DNA of 64,000 bases from Nonomuraea guangzhouensis. Lineage in GTDB: Bacteria > Actinomycetota > Actinomycetes > Streptosporangiales > Streptosporangiaceae. Below, piece by piece: positions 17,255-26,793 of the stretch. The stretch spans positions 7,498 to 71,497 of the forward strand of contig NZ_JAHKRM010000028.1 in NCBI RefSeq assembly GCF_019396345.1, written 5' to 3'. The notes under the pieces are model-generated. The model had not been told where the DNA came from. It ran no database searches and saw only the letters and a program-made list of their open reading frames with translations. A program made the position numbers and the translations under genes. The stretch's first letter is position 1. The number at the start of each line of letters is the position of its first letter.

Positions 17255-18093
17255 CCAGGGCCCGCAAGGCGTCGATCTATGTCGCCCTCGTGCTGCTGTC
17301 GGCCGTGTCGGTGGTGCCGTTCCTGTGGATGCTGGCCACCTCCGTCAAGCACGGCCACGACATCTACACCAAGGTGCCGAACCTGCTGCCCGTGGACCGC
17401 AAGACCGGCGAGTGGGCGGCGACGCTGGAGAACTACGACTACGTCCTGAACGTCGGCGGGCTCGGCCGGGCCTTCGTCAACAGCGTGTGGGTGTGCCTGA
17501 TCCTGGTGCCCGCCAAGCTGCTCATCGACGCGCTGGCCGCCTACTCCTTCGCCAGGATCCCGTTCCCGGGCCGCGACAAGCTGTTCGTGGTGCTGCTCGG
17601 CGGCATGATGGTGCCGACGATCACGCTGCTGGTGCCGCGTCTGCACGTCACCCAGGCGCTCGGCATGTTCGACTCCGGGTGGGGGCTCATCATGCCCAAC
17701 ATCGCCTCGGTGCTCGACATCTTCCTGCTGCGGCAGTTCTTCCTGTCGCTCCCGTCCGAGCTGGAGGAGGCGGCGCTGATCGACGGCGCGAGCCGGATGC
17801 AGATCTTCTGGCGGATCGTGCTGCCGCTGTCGAAGCCGGTGCTGGCCGTGGTGACGATCACCAGCTTCCTGTTCCACTGGAACGACCTGGTCTGGCCGCT
17901 GGTCGTGCTCAACGACCCGGACCTCTACACGCTGCCGCTGGCGTTGCAGCAGCTCGTGGCCAGCCCCGACGGCGGCCGGGCGTACTACATCATGGCGGGC
18001 GCCACGCTCGCCGTCATTCCGGTGATCGGGGTGCTGCTGGTCTTCCAGCGCCGCATCCTGCAGGGCATCGCCTTCACCGGGCTCAAGGCATGA
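17251..18093 (+). CDS. sugar ABC transporter permease 2 (MalG/UgpE-like)
   Basis: A 280-residue permease with six membrane helices. The EAA loop is ELEEAALIDGASRMQIFWRI, and the family ending GIAFTGLKA is present. ATG 17251 overlaps the previous stop (ATGA) and is preceded by AGGAGG. It forms a heterodimer with permease 1. The beta-galactosidase-like gene overlaps its stop in the same way. Confidence 0.93.
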   Translation: MTRARKASIYVALVLLSAVSVVPFLWMLATSVKHGHDIYTKVPNLLPVDRKTGEWAATLENYDYVLNVGGLGRAFVNSVWVCLILVPAKLLIDALAAYSFARIPFPGRDKLFVVLLGGMMVPTITLLVPRLHVTQALGMFDSGWGLIMPNIASVLDIFLLRQFFLSLPSELEEAALIDGASRMQIFWRIVLPLSKPVLAVVTITSFLFHWNDLVWPLVVLNDPDLYTLPLALQQLVASPDGGRAYYIMAGATLAVIPVIGVLLVFQRRILQGIAFTGLKA

Positions 18094-20099
18094 CTCAAGG
18101 CATGAGGAGCGTGAACGTGTCCATCGAGTTCCGCGACGGGGTCGCCGTGGTCGACGGCGAGCCGCGGGTGCTCGTCACCGCCGACTATCCCTACTACCGC
18201 GACGACCCCGCCGTCTGGGCGGAGCGGCTGCGGGCCGTACGCGACGAGCTGGGCATCGAGGTGATCACCTGTTACCTGCCCTGGCGCCACCACCAGCCCG
18301 GGCCGGACATGGCGCCCGACTTCACCGGCGCGACCCATCCCTCCAGGGACGTCATCGGCTTCCTGGCGCTCTGCCGGGATCTCGGGCTGAAGGTGGTGGC
18401 CAAGCCGGGCCCGTTCATCCACGCCGAGGTCACCTACGGCGGGCTGCCCGACTGGGTCTGCCCCGACGCGGACCCGGCGATCGAGGCGCTGCTCGACGCG
18501 TCGGGCGCCCCCTCCCGCTGGTCGGACTCCCCCGCTCACGTCCCCGGGCGCCCGCTGCCCGCGCCGCTGGGGGCCGCGTTCCTGGCCAGGGCCGGCGAGT
18601 GGCTGGCGGCGGTGGGCAAGGAGGTCCTGACCGGCGGCGGCCCGGTCGTCGCGCTGCAGATCGCGAACGAAGGCATCTACACCAACGGCGCGCTGCCGCT
18701 GACCGCCTACGACTACAGCCCGTCCGGGCTGGCCTTCTTCCGTGACCGGCTGCGTGCCTGGTACGGCACGCTCGATGCCTACAACCGCGCCCATCAGACG
18801 TCGTTCGGCGGGTGGGCGGAGATCGAGCCACCGCGCCCGGGAGGGTCCGGTACGCGGGCGAAGGCCGACTGGGGCCGCTGCCACGCCGAATACCTGGCGG
18901 CGGTCTACCGGGTCTCGGTGCGGGCCGTCGGCTCGGAGCTGCCCGTGGTGGTCAACCTCAACCCGCCGACCGTCGCGGAGCTGGACGACTGGCTGGCCCG
19001 CGTCCGCCCCGAGCTGTGGGACGGCATCTCCTACGGCTTCACCAACTGGATGGGCGTCGTCTCGGCCGACCCCGACGCGCAGGCCCGTTACGTGATCGCG
19101 GCCAAGCGCGCCCCCGGCCCCAACATGGAGGAGAACTGGGGCTTCTCCCAGCTCTACGACCCCGCCTACGTCGACGCGGCGACGAGCTTCCACCAGAGCC
19201 TGCTCGCCCTGGCCGCCGGAGCCACCGGCGTCAACCTCTACACCGGCGTGTCCACCTCCGGCTGGCTGCCCGACCTGGACTCCGCCCACACCGGCAGCTA
19301 CCCCGACTGCGCGCCGATCGCGGCGGACGGCTCGGCCTCGGAGAAGGCACCCGTGGTCCACGCGCTGGCGGGCTTCTTCACGCGCCACGGTGCCGAGTTC
19401 CTGGAGTGCGTCCCGGTGGCGTCGGAGGCTTTCGGGCTGTACCTGCCCTATGCCGGGATCGCCGCCCTGTCGGGCGCCGACGGCCCGCGGTGCGGCCGGT
19501 CGCTGCGTCTCTTCCACGACCGGATGCGGGCGCGGTGCCGCGACTACGCGCTGCTCGACCTGGAGACGGTCACGCCGGACCGGCTGGCCGCCTTCGCGAC
19601 GGTGACCGTGCCCGGCGGGCCCTTCATGCACCGTCACGTGCAGCGGCTGCTGGCCGGCCACCTCGCCCGCGGCGGCCGGGTGCTGGTGGACGGCCCGGTG
19701 CCCACCCTCGACGAGAACCTGGAGCCCTGTTCGCTCTTCCGCCCCTCCGAGCCGCTGCCCGCCACCCCCGGCCCGCTGTCCATCCTGAACGGCCGGGCGG
19801 ACGCGTTCCTGCGCAGCCACCCTGACCGGGACGTCCACTACCTCACCGTGCTCGTCCAGGATGACAACGACGGCCCGGTCGGCGTGCGGACCCCGCTCGG
19901 GGACGTCGAGGTCGTGGCCGCGCGGGGCGGCGCGGCGGTGCTCCGCCTGGCCGATGGCGAGCTCGGCGACCTGCTGGTGAAGGGCGTCAACGGGTGGCTG
20001 GACTCGGCGGTGGCGGCGCGCGCCACTTTCGCTGGACATACGGTCGCCGCGCCACACCCCGCTGACCTGGTACGGATCGCGGGGCGCCTCCTGAATTAG
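18090..20099 (+). CDS. GH35-like beta-galactosidase, cytoplasmic
   Basis: A 669-residue glycoside hydrolase. The N-terminal barrel resembles GH35: VITCYLPWRHHQP, KVVAKPGPFIHAEVTYGGLP, and VVALQIANEG with the probable acid/base Glu194. MEENWG carries the likely nucleophile (Glu347 or Glu348). The C-terminal 250 residues look like the beta-galactosidase trimerisation and accessory domains. There is no signal peptide, so it should act on sugar already imported by the upstream transporter. ATG 18090 overlaps the permease stop; ATG 18102 is also possible. The GH35 call rests on motif resemblance. Confidence 0.85.
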   Translation: MTQGMRSVNVSIEFRDGVAVVDGEPRVLVTADYPYYRDDPAVWAERLRAVRDELGIEVITCYLPWRHHQPGPDMAPDFTGATHPSRDVIGFLALCRDLGLKVVAKPGPFIHAEVTYGGLPDWVCPDADPAIEALLDASGAPSRWSDSPAHVPGRPLPAPLGAAFLARAGEWLAAVGKEVLTGGGPVVALQIANEGIYTNGALPLTAYDYSPSGLAFFRDRLRAWYGTLDAYNRAHQTSFGGWAEIEPPRPGGSGTRAKADWGRCHAEYLAAVYRVSVRAVGSELPVVVNLNPPTVAELDDWLARVRPELWDGISYGFTNWMGVVSADPDAQARYVIAAKRAPGPNMEENWGFSQLYDPAYVDAATSFHQSLLALAAGATGVNLYTGVSTSGWLPDLDSAHTGSYPDCAPIAADGSASEKAPVVHALAGFFTRHGAEFLECVPVASEAFGLYLPYAGIAALSGADGPRCGRSLRLFHDRMRARCRDYALLDLETVTPDRLAAFATVTVPGGPFMHRHVQRLLAGHLARGGRVLVDGPVPTLDENLEPCSLFRPSEPLPATPGPLSILNGRADAFLRSHPDRDVHYLTVLVQDDNDGPVGVRTPLGDVEVVAARGGAAVLRLADGELGDLLVKGVNGWLDSAVAARATFAGHTVAAPHPADLVRIAGRLLN

Positions 20100-20257
20100 A
20101 CCATTTCCCGGTTTACGGTCTGGTTACGGTCGATGAATTCCTCGCCGCAACCCTTTGCAGTCAACCCAGCAGACACCTATGGTTCAGTGCAATGCCACAC
20201 ATTACTGATGAACCAATGGTGGCTGGGCGTCAAGGGGATCTTCAGAAAGAAGGCGAT
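20100..20257. promoter_or_regulatory. promoter/leader of the peptide-import operon
   Basis: It contains a direct repeat GGTTTACGGTC (20110-20120) / GGTTACGGTC (20122-20131) and a dyad TGGTTCA (20180-20186) / TGAACCA (20209-20215). An inner AATG/CATT pair (20191-20194 and 20200-20203) makes a possible 36-nt hairpin. AAGAAGG precedes the binding-protein start. The dyad is the best candidate operator or leader hairpin. Confidence 0.5.
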
Positions 20258-21940
20258 ATGAGGAGATCGGCTGCGCTTTCGGGCGTCGCGGTGACCGCCG
20301 TACTGGCGCTCGCGGCCTGTGGAGGAGGCGGCGGCGCCGCGACCACCCCGGGGTCCGGGTCATCAGCGAAGGCGGCCGCCACAGGTGGCACCGTGCATTT
20401 CCTGACCAAGGCGGACTTCTCCCACCTGGATCCCGCGCGCGGCTGGGACGGCGGCGTCAACAACTTCTTCCGGCTCATCTACCGGGGCCTGACCACATTC
20501 GGCGCGGGCCCCGGCGCGGAGAGCACGAAGATCGTGCCCGATCTCGCCACCGACACGGGCAAGCCGTCCGACGGCGCCAAGACCTGGACCTTCACCCTCA
20601 AGGACGGCCTGTTCTTCGAGGACGGCACGCCGATCAACAGCGAGGCGGTGAAGTTCGGCGCCTCGCGCGGCTTCGACCCCGAGGCCGGGATCGGCTCGCC
20701 GTACGCCAAGCTGCTCCTGGACGCGCCCAAGGACTACAAGGGGCCGTACCTGTCCGGTGACCTCGACACGATCGAGACCCCGGACGCCAAGACCATCGTC
20801 TTCCACCTCAAGAAGCCGTTCGCCGACTTCCCCAGCGCGCTGGCCATGGCCAACTTCACCCCCTTCCCCAAGGGGACCGGCGCGGCGGCCGCGTTCGACA
20901 CCAAGCCGATCGCGTCGGGGCCGTACAAGCTGGCGAGCTACCAGCGCGGCTCCTCACTCAAGCTGGTGCGCAACCCGCAGTGGAAGGCCGCCACCGACAC
21001 CGTCAGGGCGGCCAAACCGGACGCCTGGGAGTGGACGTTCGGGCTGGACCCGGCCACCATCGACGAGCGCATGCTGGCCGGGCAGGGCACCGACGCCGAC
21101 GCCGTCGGGGGCACGATCCAGGCGGCGACCGTGGCGCGGGTGCAAGCTCCGCAGCTCAAGGCGCGCACGCTGAGCGGGCTCAACGGCTGCACCACCTACA
21201 TGGGCCTGAACACCACCAAGAAGCCGCTGGACGACGTACGGGTGCGCCAGGCGATCAACTACGCCATCAACAAGGACACCGTGGTGGCCGGGATGGGCGG
21301 TACGAGCCTGGCGGCCAAGGGCACCTCCATCCAGCCGCCGACGGTCGCCGGCCGGGTGGACTACGACCCCTATCCCACCGACGTCGAAGCCGCCCGCAAG
21401 CTGCTCGCCGAGGCGGGCCAGGCCAACGGCTTCAGCCTCACCCTCGACACCCGGCCGGACGCGAAGATGTCGGCGGTCGCCGTGGCCATTCAGGAGGCCC
21501 TCAAGGCCGTGAAGATCGACGTGAAGATCAACAACATCGACACCTCGACCTACTACGAGGTGATCGGCACGCCCGCGCAGCAGCACGACGCGGCCGTCAC
21601 CGGCTGGTGCCCCGACTGGGCCTCCGGCGCGACGTTCCTGCCGCCGCTGTTCGACGGCCGGAACATCACCGACAAGGGCAACGCGAACCTCGCCCAGATC
21701 AACGACAAGGCGATCAACGCCCGCATCGACGAGATCGCCGCGATGCCCGACGTCACGGCAGCGAACTCCGCCTACGGCGAGCTGGACAAGCAGATCATGA
21801 AGCTGGCGCCGATCGTGCCCCTGGCCTACGAGAAGTACGTCATCGTCTCGGGCGCCAACATCGCCGGCGCGTACCAGTCCGCCGCGTTCTCCGGCGGCAT
21901 CGATCTGGTCTCCGTCGGACTGGCCAAGCCGACCAAGTAG
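20258..21940 (+). CDS. peptide ABC transporter substrate-binding lipoprotein (family 5)
   Basis: A 560-residue DppA/OppA-type binding protein. The signal peptide ends in lipobox LAAC (Cys21), followed by a Gly/Ala linker, then GTVHFLTKADFSHLDPARGW, and YKLASYQRG and DVRVRQAINYAINKDTV typical of the family. The ATG at 20258 is preferred over the frame's earlier ATG (20192) because it has AAGAAGG and begins the signal peptide. It leads a seven-gene operon whose last two genes encode proline-directed peptidases, so proline-containing peptides are the likely cargo (inference). Confidence 0.93.
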   Translation: MRRSAALSGVAVTAVLALAACGGGGGAATTPGSGSSAKAAATGGTVHFLTKADFSHLDPARGWDGGVNNFFRLIYRGLTTFGAGPGAESTKIVPDLATDTGKPSDGAKTWTFTLKDGLFFEDGTPINSEAVKFGASRGFDPEAGIGSPYAKLLLDAPKDYKGPYLSGDLDTIETPDAKTIVFHLKKPFADFPSALAMANFTPFPKGTGAAAAFDTKPIASGPYKLASYQRGSSLKLVRNPQWKAATDTVRAAKPDAWEWTFGLDPATIDERMLAGQGTDADAVGGTIQAATVARVQAPQLKARTLSGLNGCTTYMGLNTTKKPLDDVRVRQAINYAINKDTVVAGMGGTSLAAKGTSIQPPTVAGRVDYDPYPTDVEAARKLLAEAGQANGFSLTLDTRPDAKMSAVAVAIQEALKAVKIDVKINNIDTSTYYEVIGTPAQQHDAAVTGWCPDWASGATFLPPLFDGRNITDKGNANLAQINDKAINARIDEIAAMPDVTAANSAYGELDKQIMKLAPIVPLAYEKYVIVSGANIAGAYQSAAFSGGIDLVSVGLAKPTK

Positions 21941-21946
21941 CCGACC

Positions 21947-22882
21947 ATGACCACCACCACTCTCCCCCCGGCGGGCGCCCCCGTGGCGCCCGCCACCTCG
22001 GGCCGGCGGGTCGCGGGCGCGCTGCTGCACGACTGGGCCGCCGTGCTCTCCAGCGCGTTCCTCGCGCTGATCCTGCTGATGGCGATCTGCGCGCCGCTGA
22101 TCTCCGCGATCACCGGTCACGGGCCGAACGACTTCGACAGCGCCGCCATCGACACCAACCTCGGCGGGCTGCCGCGCGGCTCGCTGGGCGGGATCAGCGC
22201 CGGCCACCCGCTCGGCGTCGAGCCGCAGAACGGCCGCGACATCCTGGCCCGCATCGCGTACGGCGCGCGCGTCTCGCTGCTGATCGCGGCCGCGGCCACC
22301 GTGCTCACCACCCTGCTCGGGGTGGTGCTCGGCATGCTGGCCGGCTTCTACCAGGGCTGGGTCGACCAGGTGATCTGCCGGATCATGGACTTCCTGATGG
22401 CCTTCCCCGCCCTGATCTTCATGATCGCGATCCTGTCCTCGCAGCCGTCGGGGAACCGGCCGGTGCTGCTGGTCCTGGTGATCAGCGTCTTCGGCTGGCC
22501 CTACCTGGCCCGGGTGGTGCGCGGACAGACGCTGACGCTGGTCAACAGGGAGTTCGTCGAGGCCGCCCGGGCCTCGGGCGCCTCCACGGGAGCCCTGGTG
22601 TTCAAGGAGATCCTGCCGAACCTGCGCAGCTCGCTGATCGTGATGACGACGCTGTCGGTGCCCGGCTACGTCGGCACGGAGGCGGGTCTGTCGTTCCTGG
22701 GCGTCGGCGTGACCCCGCCGACGCCGTCATGGGGGCAGATGATCTTCAGTTCGGTCGGCTGGTACGCCGTGGACCCGATGTACTTCGCGATCCCCGGCGC
22801 CTTCCTGTTCTGCACCGTGCTGTCCCTGACCGTGCTCGGCGACCGCCTGCGTGCCGCCTTCGACGCCGGGGAGGCCTCCTGA
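21947..22882 (+). CDS. peptide ABC transporter permease (DppC-like)
   Basis: A 311-residue permease. The N-terminal cytoplasmic tail is rich in Thr/Pro/Ala, followed by six membrane helices. It has the DppC-type GVEPQNGRDILARIAYGARVS and an EAA loop at VEAARASGASTGALVFKEIL. The gene starts 6 bp after the binding-protein stop and its own stop overlaps the next ATG (TGATG). The C order comes before B, the reverse of E. coli dpp. Confidence 0.92.
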   Translation: MTTTTLPPAGAPVAPATSGRRVAGALLHDWAAVLSSAFLALILLMAICAPLISAITGHGPNDFDSAAIDTNLGGLPRGSLGGISAGHPLGVEPQNGRDILARIAYGARVSLLIAAAATVLTTLLGVVLGMLAGFYQGWVDQVICRIMDFLMAFPALIFMIAILSSQPSGNRPVLLVLVISVFGWPYLARVVRGQTLTLVNREFVEAARASGASTGALVFKEILPNLRSSLIVMTTLSVPGYVGTEAGLSFLGVGVTPPTPSWGQMIFSSVGWYAVDPMYFAIPGAFLFCTVLSLTVLGDRLRAAFDAGEAS

Positions 22883-23877
22883 TGGCCCGTTATCTGGCCG
22901 GGCGGTTCGCCGGGGTCGTGCTGATCCTGTTCCTGATCTGCCTGTTCACCTTCGTCATCTTCTTCACGCTGCAGCCGGATCCGGCGGTGATGATCTGCGG
23001 GAAGACGTGTACGCCCGAGCGGATCGACCAGATCCGCAACGTGCTCGGGCTCGACCGGCCGTTCTTCGCCCAGTTCTGGACGTTCCTGATAGGCATCTTC
23101 GCCGGGCGGGACTACGGCTCGGGAGCCAACCTCGTCCACTGCGCGGCCCCGTGCCTGGGCTACAGCTTCCAGACCAGTCAGTCGGTCTGGGAGATGGTCG
23201 TGGACCGGCTGCCGGTCAGCGCCACCGTCGCGATCGGCGCCGCGGTGCTCTGGCTGCTGGTCGGCATCGTGGCCGGGCTGGTCAGCGCGGTCAAGGAGGG
23301 CACCTGGTGGGACCGCACCGCGATGGGGCTGGCGCTCGGCGGGTCGAGCATCCCCAACTACGTGCTGGCGCTGGCGCTGCAGTACGTGCTGGTGGTGTGG
23401 CTGCAGATCCTGCCCTTCCCGTCGGCGGTCGCCTTCTCCGACGGCCCGGTGCTGTGGTTCCAGTCGTATCTGATGCCGTGGGTCGTGCTGGCCACCGGCT
23501 ACGCCTGTCTGTACGCCCGGCTGACCAGGGCCAACGTGATCGACACGCTGGCCGAGAACTTCATGCGCACCGCGCGGGCCAAGGGGCTGTCCCCCGCGCT
23601 CACCCTGCGGCGGCACGCGCTGCGGCCGGCGCTCACCCCGATCGCCACCATCTTCGGCATGGACTTCGCGGCCCTGCTGGGCGGCGCCCTCATCACCGAG
23701 ACGGTCTTCGGCCTCAACGGGGTCGGCAAGATGGCCGCCGACTCGATCGCCAAGAACGACCAGCCGGTGATCATGGCGGTGACGCTGCTCGCCGCGTTCT
23801 TCGTGGTGGTGGGCAATGTGGTGGTGGACATCGTTTACACCAGGTTGGACCCGAGAGTGAGGATCACCGCGAAATGA
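22882..23877 (+). CDS. peptide ABC transporter permease (DppB-like)
   Basis: A 331-residue permease. The first helix begins MARYLAGRFAGVVL. The extracytoplasmic segment before the core contains four Cys (MICGKTC and HCAAPC), which could form disulfides. The EAA loop is ENFMRTARAKGLSPALTLRR, and the family ending IVYTRLDPRVRI is present. ATG 22882 shares a base with the upstream stop. Confidence 0.92.
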   Translation: MARYLAGRFAGVVLILFLICLFTFVIFFTLQPDPAVMICGKTCTPERIDQIRNVLGLDRPFFAQFWTFLIGIFAGRDYGSGANLVHCAAPCLGYSFQTSQSVWEMVVDRLPVSATVAIGAAVLWLLVGIVAGLVSAVKEGTWWDRTAMGLALGGSSIPNYVLALALQYVLVVWLQILPFPSAVAFSDGPVLWFQSYLMPWVVLATGYACLYARLTRANVIDTLAENFMRTARAKGLSPALTLRRHALRPALTPIATIFGMDFAALLGGALITETVFGLNGVGKMAADSIAKNDQPVIMAVTLLAAFFVVVGNVVVDIVYTRLDPRVRITAK

Positions 23878-24695
23878 GCGACCTGCTTGTCGTGGAGGAC
23901 CTCACCATCACCTTCCCCACCACGCGGGGACCGGTGGACGTGGTCAAGGACGTCTCCTTCACCGTCGGGAGCGACGAGACCGTCGGCATCGTCGGCGAGT
24001 CCGGTTCCGGCAAGTCGATGACCAGCCTCGCGATCATGGGGCTGCTGCCCCGGGGGGCCGTGACCCGGGGCAGCATCCGGCTGGACGGCACCGAGCTGCT
24101 CGGCCGGGCCGACAAGGACATGCGCCGGATCAGGGGTGACCGGGTCTCGATGGTCTTCCAGGACCCCCTGTCGTCGCTGAACCCGTACTACACCGTGGGC
24201 CTGCAGATCGAGGAGGTCTACCGGGCCCATCGGGGGCGCTCGCGCAAGGCGGCGCGCAAGGTCGCGATCGAGGCGCTGGAGCAGGTGGGCCTGCCCGATC
24301 CGGAGCGGCGGGTGGACTACTTCCCGCACCAGTTCTCCGGCGGGCAGCGGCAGCGCGTCATGATCGCGATGGCGCTGGTCTGCTCCCCCGCCCTGCTCAT
24401 CGCCGACGAGCCGACCACCGCGCTCGACGTGACCGTGCAGGCGCAGATCCTGCGCCTGCTCGCCGACCTGCGGCGGCGCAGCGGCACGGGGATGGTGTTC
24501 ATCACGCACGATCTCGCGGTGATCAGCTCGATCGCCACCCGCGTCCTGGTGATGCGCCGGGGCGAGCAGGTCGAGTACGGCACCGCCGAGCAGGTCTTCG
24601 CCGAGCCGCGGGACGCGTACACGCGCATGCTGCTGGAGAGCGTCCCCCGCATCGACGACTCCCCCATCGACCCCATCGACGAGGTGATGTCATGA
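23874..24695 (+). CDS. peptide ABC transporter ATPase (DppD-like)
   Basis: A 273-residue ATPase. Walker A is GESGSGKSMT, the Q-loop FQDPLSSLNP, the signature FSGGQRQR, Walker B LLIADEPTTALD and the H-loop ITHDLAVI. It has the shortened C-terminal OppD tail without the full Cys cluster. ATG 23874 overlaps the previous stop (ATGA). It pairs with the next gene's product to drive import. Confidence 0.94.
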   Translation: MSDLLVVEDLTITFPTTRGPVDVVKDVSFTVGSDETVGIVGESGSGKSMTSLAIMGLLPRGAVTRGSIRLDGTELLGRADKDMRRIRGDRVSMVFQDPLSSLNPYYTVGLQIEEVYRAHRGRSRKAARKVAIEALEQVGLPDPERRVDYFPHQFSGGQRQRVMIAMALVCSPALLIADEPTTALDVTVQAQILRLLADLRRRSGTGMVFITHDLAVISSIATRVLVMRRGEQVEYGTAEQVFAEPRDAYTRMLLESVPRIDDSPIDPIDEVMS

Positions 24696-25516
24696 GTGAG
24701 CCCTTGTTGTCGGCGAGCGAGCTGACCAAGCGGTTCGTCACCCGCGGGCCGCTGGGCCGCAGGAGCGAGTTCACCGCGGTCGACCGGGTCAGCTTCGACG
24801 TCCGGCTCGGCGAGACGCTGGCCGTGGTGGGCGAGTCGGGCAGCGGCAAGTCGACCACCGCCCGTATGGTGGCCCGGCTGATGGAGCCGAGCGCGGGCAC
24901 CCTGACGTTCGAGGGTGAGGACGTCACCACCGCCAAGGGGCCCGCGCTGGCCCGCTATCGGGCCAATGTGCAGGTCGTCTTCCAGGACCCGTACTCCTCG
25001 CTCAACCCCCGCCACACGGTCGAGCGCATCCTGATGGCGCCGCTGGTGTACCAGGGGATCCCGCCGACCGGCGGGAAGCGGGCGCACGCCCGGGAGCTGA
25101 TGGAGCGGGTCGGGCTCGACCCGGACCACTCCCAGCGCTACCCCGCGCAGTTCTCCGGCGGTCAGGCCCAGCGGATCGGCATCGCCCGCGCGCTGGCCGT
25201 GAACCCCAAGCTGGTCATCTGCGACGAGGCGGTGTCCGCCCTGGACGTCTCCGTGCAGGCCCAGGTCATCGAGCTGCTGCGGCGGCTGCAGGCGGAGAGC
25301 GGCTTCAGCTATGTCTTCATCGCCCACGACCTGGCGGTCGTCCGGCAGATCGCGCACCGGGTGGCGGTCATGAGCGAGGGCAGGATCGTCGAGCAGGGCC
25401 CGGTCGCCCAGGTCTTCGGCGACCCCCAGGATCCGTACACCCGCACGCTGCTGGCCGCCATCCCCCGCATCAATCCCGAATGGGACCGCAGGCGCCGTGA
25501 AGGGAGCCTCCGTTGA
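24692..25516 (+). CDS. peptide ABC transporter ATPase (DppF-like)
   Basis: A 274-residue ATPase with Walker A GESGSGKSTTA, Q-loop FQDPYSSLNPRHTV, signature FSGGQAQRIGIARAL, Walker B LVICDEAVSALD and H-loop IAHDLAVV. Its ATG overlaps the stop of the DppD-like gene. Its stop overlaps the TTG start of the peptidase gene, so transporter and peptidase are translationally coupled. Confidence 0.94.
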   Translation: MSEPLLSASELTKRFVTRGPLGRRSEFTAVDRVSFDVRLGETLAVVGESGSGKSTTARMVARLMEPSAGTLTFEGEDVTTAKGPALARYRANVQVVFQDPYSSLNPRHTVERILMAPLVYQGIPPTGGKRAHARELMERVGLDPDHSQRYPAQFSGGQAQRIGIARALAVNPKLVICDEAVSALDVSVQAQVIELLRRLQAESGFSYVFIAHDLAVVRQIAHRVAVMSEGRIVEQGPVAQVFGDPQDPYTRTLLAAIPRINPEWDRRRREGSLR

Positions 25517-26793
25517 CCACGTACACGATCCCCGGGATGCGGGTACGCGACCACGTCGTGCCGGTGCCGCTCGACTGGTCGGACCCCGGCGGGGACACGA
25601 TCACGGTGTTCGCCCGGGAGCTGGCCGATCCGGTGCGGGCCGCCGAGGACCTGCCGTGCCTGCTGTACCTGCAGGGCGGTCCCGGCGGCAAGGGCCCGCG
25701 CCCGATCGGCACGAACGGCTGGCTCGGCCAGGCGCTCAAGACGCACCGGGTGATCCTGCTCGACCAGCGCGGCACCGGCCGCAGCTCCAGGATCGACGGG
25801 CGGGTGATCAGCGCGTTCGAGAGCGCGTCGGAGGCCGCCCTGTATCTCGCCCATTTCCGGGCCGACTCGATCGTGGCCGACGCCGAGCACCTGCGGACGA
25901 CCGTCTTCGGCGGCCGTCGCTGGGAGACGCTGGGCCAGAGTTACGGCGGGTTCATCACGCTGACGTACCTGTCGCGGGCGCCGCAGGGGCTGAGCGCCTG
26001 CTACGTCACCGGCGGCCTGCCCGCCCTGGAGCCGGACGCCGCCGAGGTCTACCGGCGCACCTATCCCCGGGTCGCGGCCAAGAACGCCGAGTTCTACCGC
26101 CGCTACCCGCACCACCGCGAGACCGTGGCCCGCCTGGCCGACCGGCTGTCGGCCGGGGACGTCCTGCTGCCGGACGGCGACGTGCTCACGGTGCGGCGGC
26201 TGCAGTCGCTCGGCATCGACTTCGGCATGAAGCCGGGGTACGAGCGCATGCACTGGCTGATCGACGAGGCGCTCGACGGCGAGCACGTGACGGAGACCTT
26301 CCTGCACCAGGTGCTGGCCCGCTCCTCCTACAGCGACAACCCGCTGTTCGCCGCGCTCCAGGAGAGCATCTACGGCTCGGGGGGCGCCACCGGCTGGGCC
26401 GCCGAGCGCGAGCGCGCCCGCCACCCCGCCTTCGCGGAGTCGGCCAGACCTCTGCTGTTCACCGGGGAGATGATGTACCCCTGGATGTTCGAGGAGATCC
26501 GCGCGCTGCGCCCGTTCCGCGCGGCCGTGGAGCTGCTGGCCTCGCGGACGGACTGGCCGCCGCTCTATGACCCGCTACGACTGGCCGCCAGCGAGGTGCC
26601 GCTGGCCGCCGCCGTCTACTACGACGACATGTACGTGGATTCCGGCCTGCAACTGGACACCGCCGCCCGGATCGGCAACGCCCAGGCGTGGGTCACCAAC
26701 GAGTACGAACACGACGGCCTGGGCGAGGACCGCGTCTTCGCCAGGCTGACCGGACTGGTGCGGGACCTCGGAGGAGGCATCACAGGTGACTGA
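25513..26793 (+). CDS. alpha/beta-hydrolase, proline iminopeptidase-like (S33)
   Basis: A 426-residue peptidase-like hydrolase. The oxyanion loop is YLQGGPGGKGPRP, LLDQRGTGRS is diagnostic of S33 enzymes, and GQSYGGF carries nucleophile Ser143. A late EYEHDGLGE supplies the probable catalytic His. No signal peptide, so it is cytoplasmic. The start is TTG 25513, overlapping the ATPase stop, with AAGGGAG upstream. It would release N-terminal proline from imported peptides, complementing the next gene. Family assignment is secure; exact specificity is inferred. Confidence 0.9.
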   Translation: MTTYTIPGMRVRDHVVPVPLDWSDPGGDTITVFARELADPVRAAEDLPCLLYLQGGPGGKGPRPIGTNGWLGQALKTHRVILLDQRGTGRSSRIDGRVISAFESASEAALYLAHFRADSIVADAEHLRTTVFGGRRWETLGQSYGGFITLTYLSRAPQGLSACYVTGGLPALEPDAAEVYRRTYPRVAAKNAEFYRRYPHHRETVARLADRLSAGDVLLPDGDVLTVRRLQSLGIDFGMKPGYERMHWLIDEALDGEHVTETFLHQVLARSSYSDNPLFAALQESIYGSGGATGWAAERERARHPAFAESARPLLFTGEMMYPWMFEEIRALRPFRAAVELLASRTDWPPLYDPLRLAASEVPLAAAVYYDDMYVDSGLQLDTAARIGNAQAWVTNEYEHDGLGEDRVFARLTGLVRDLGGGITGD

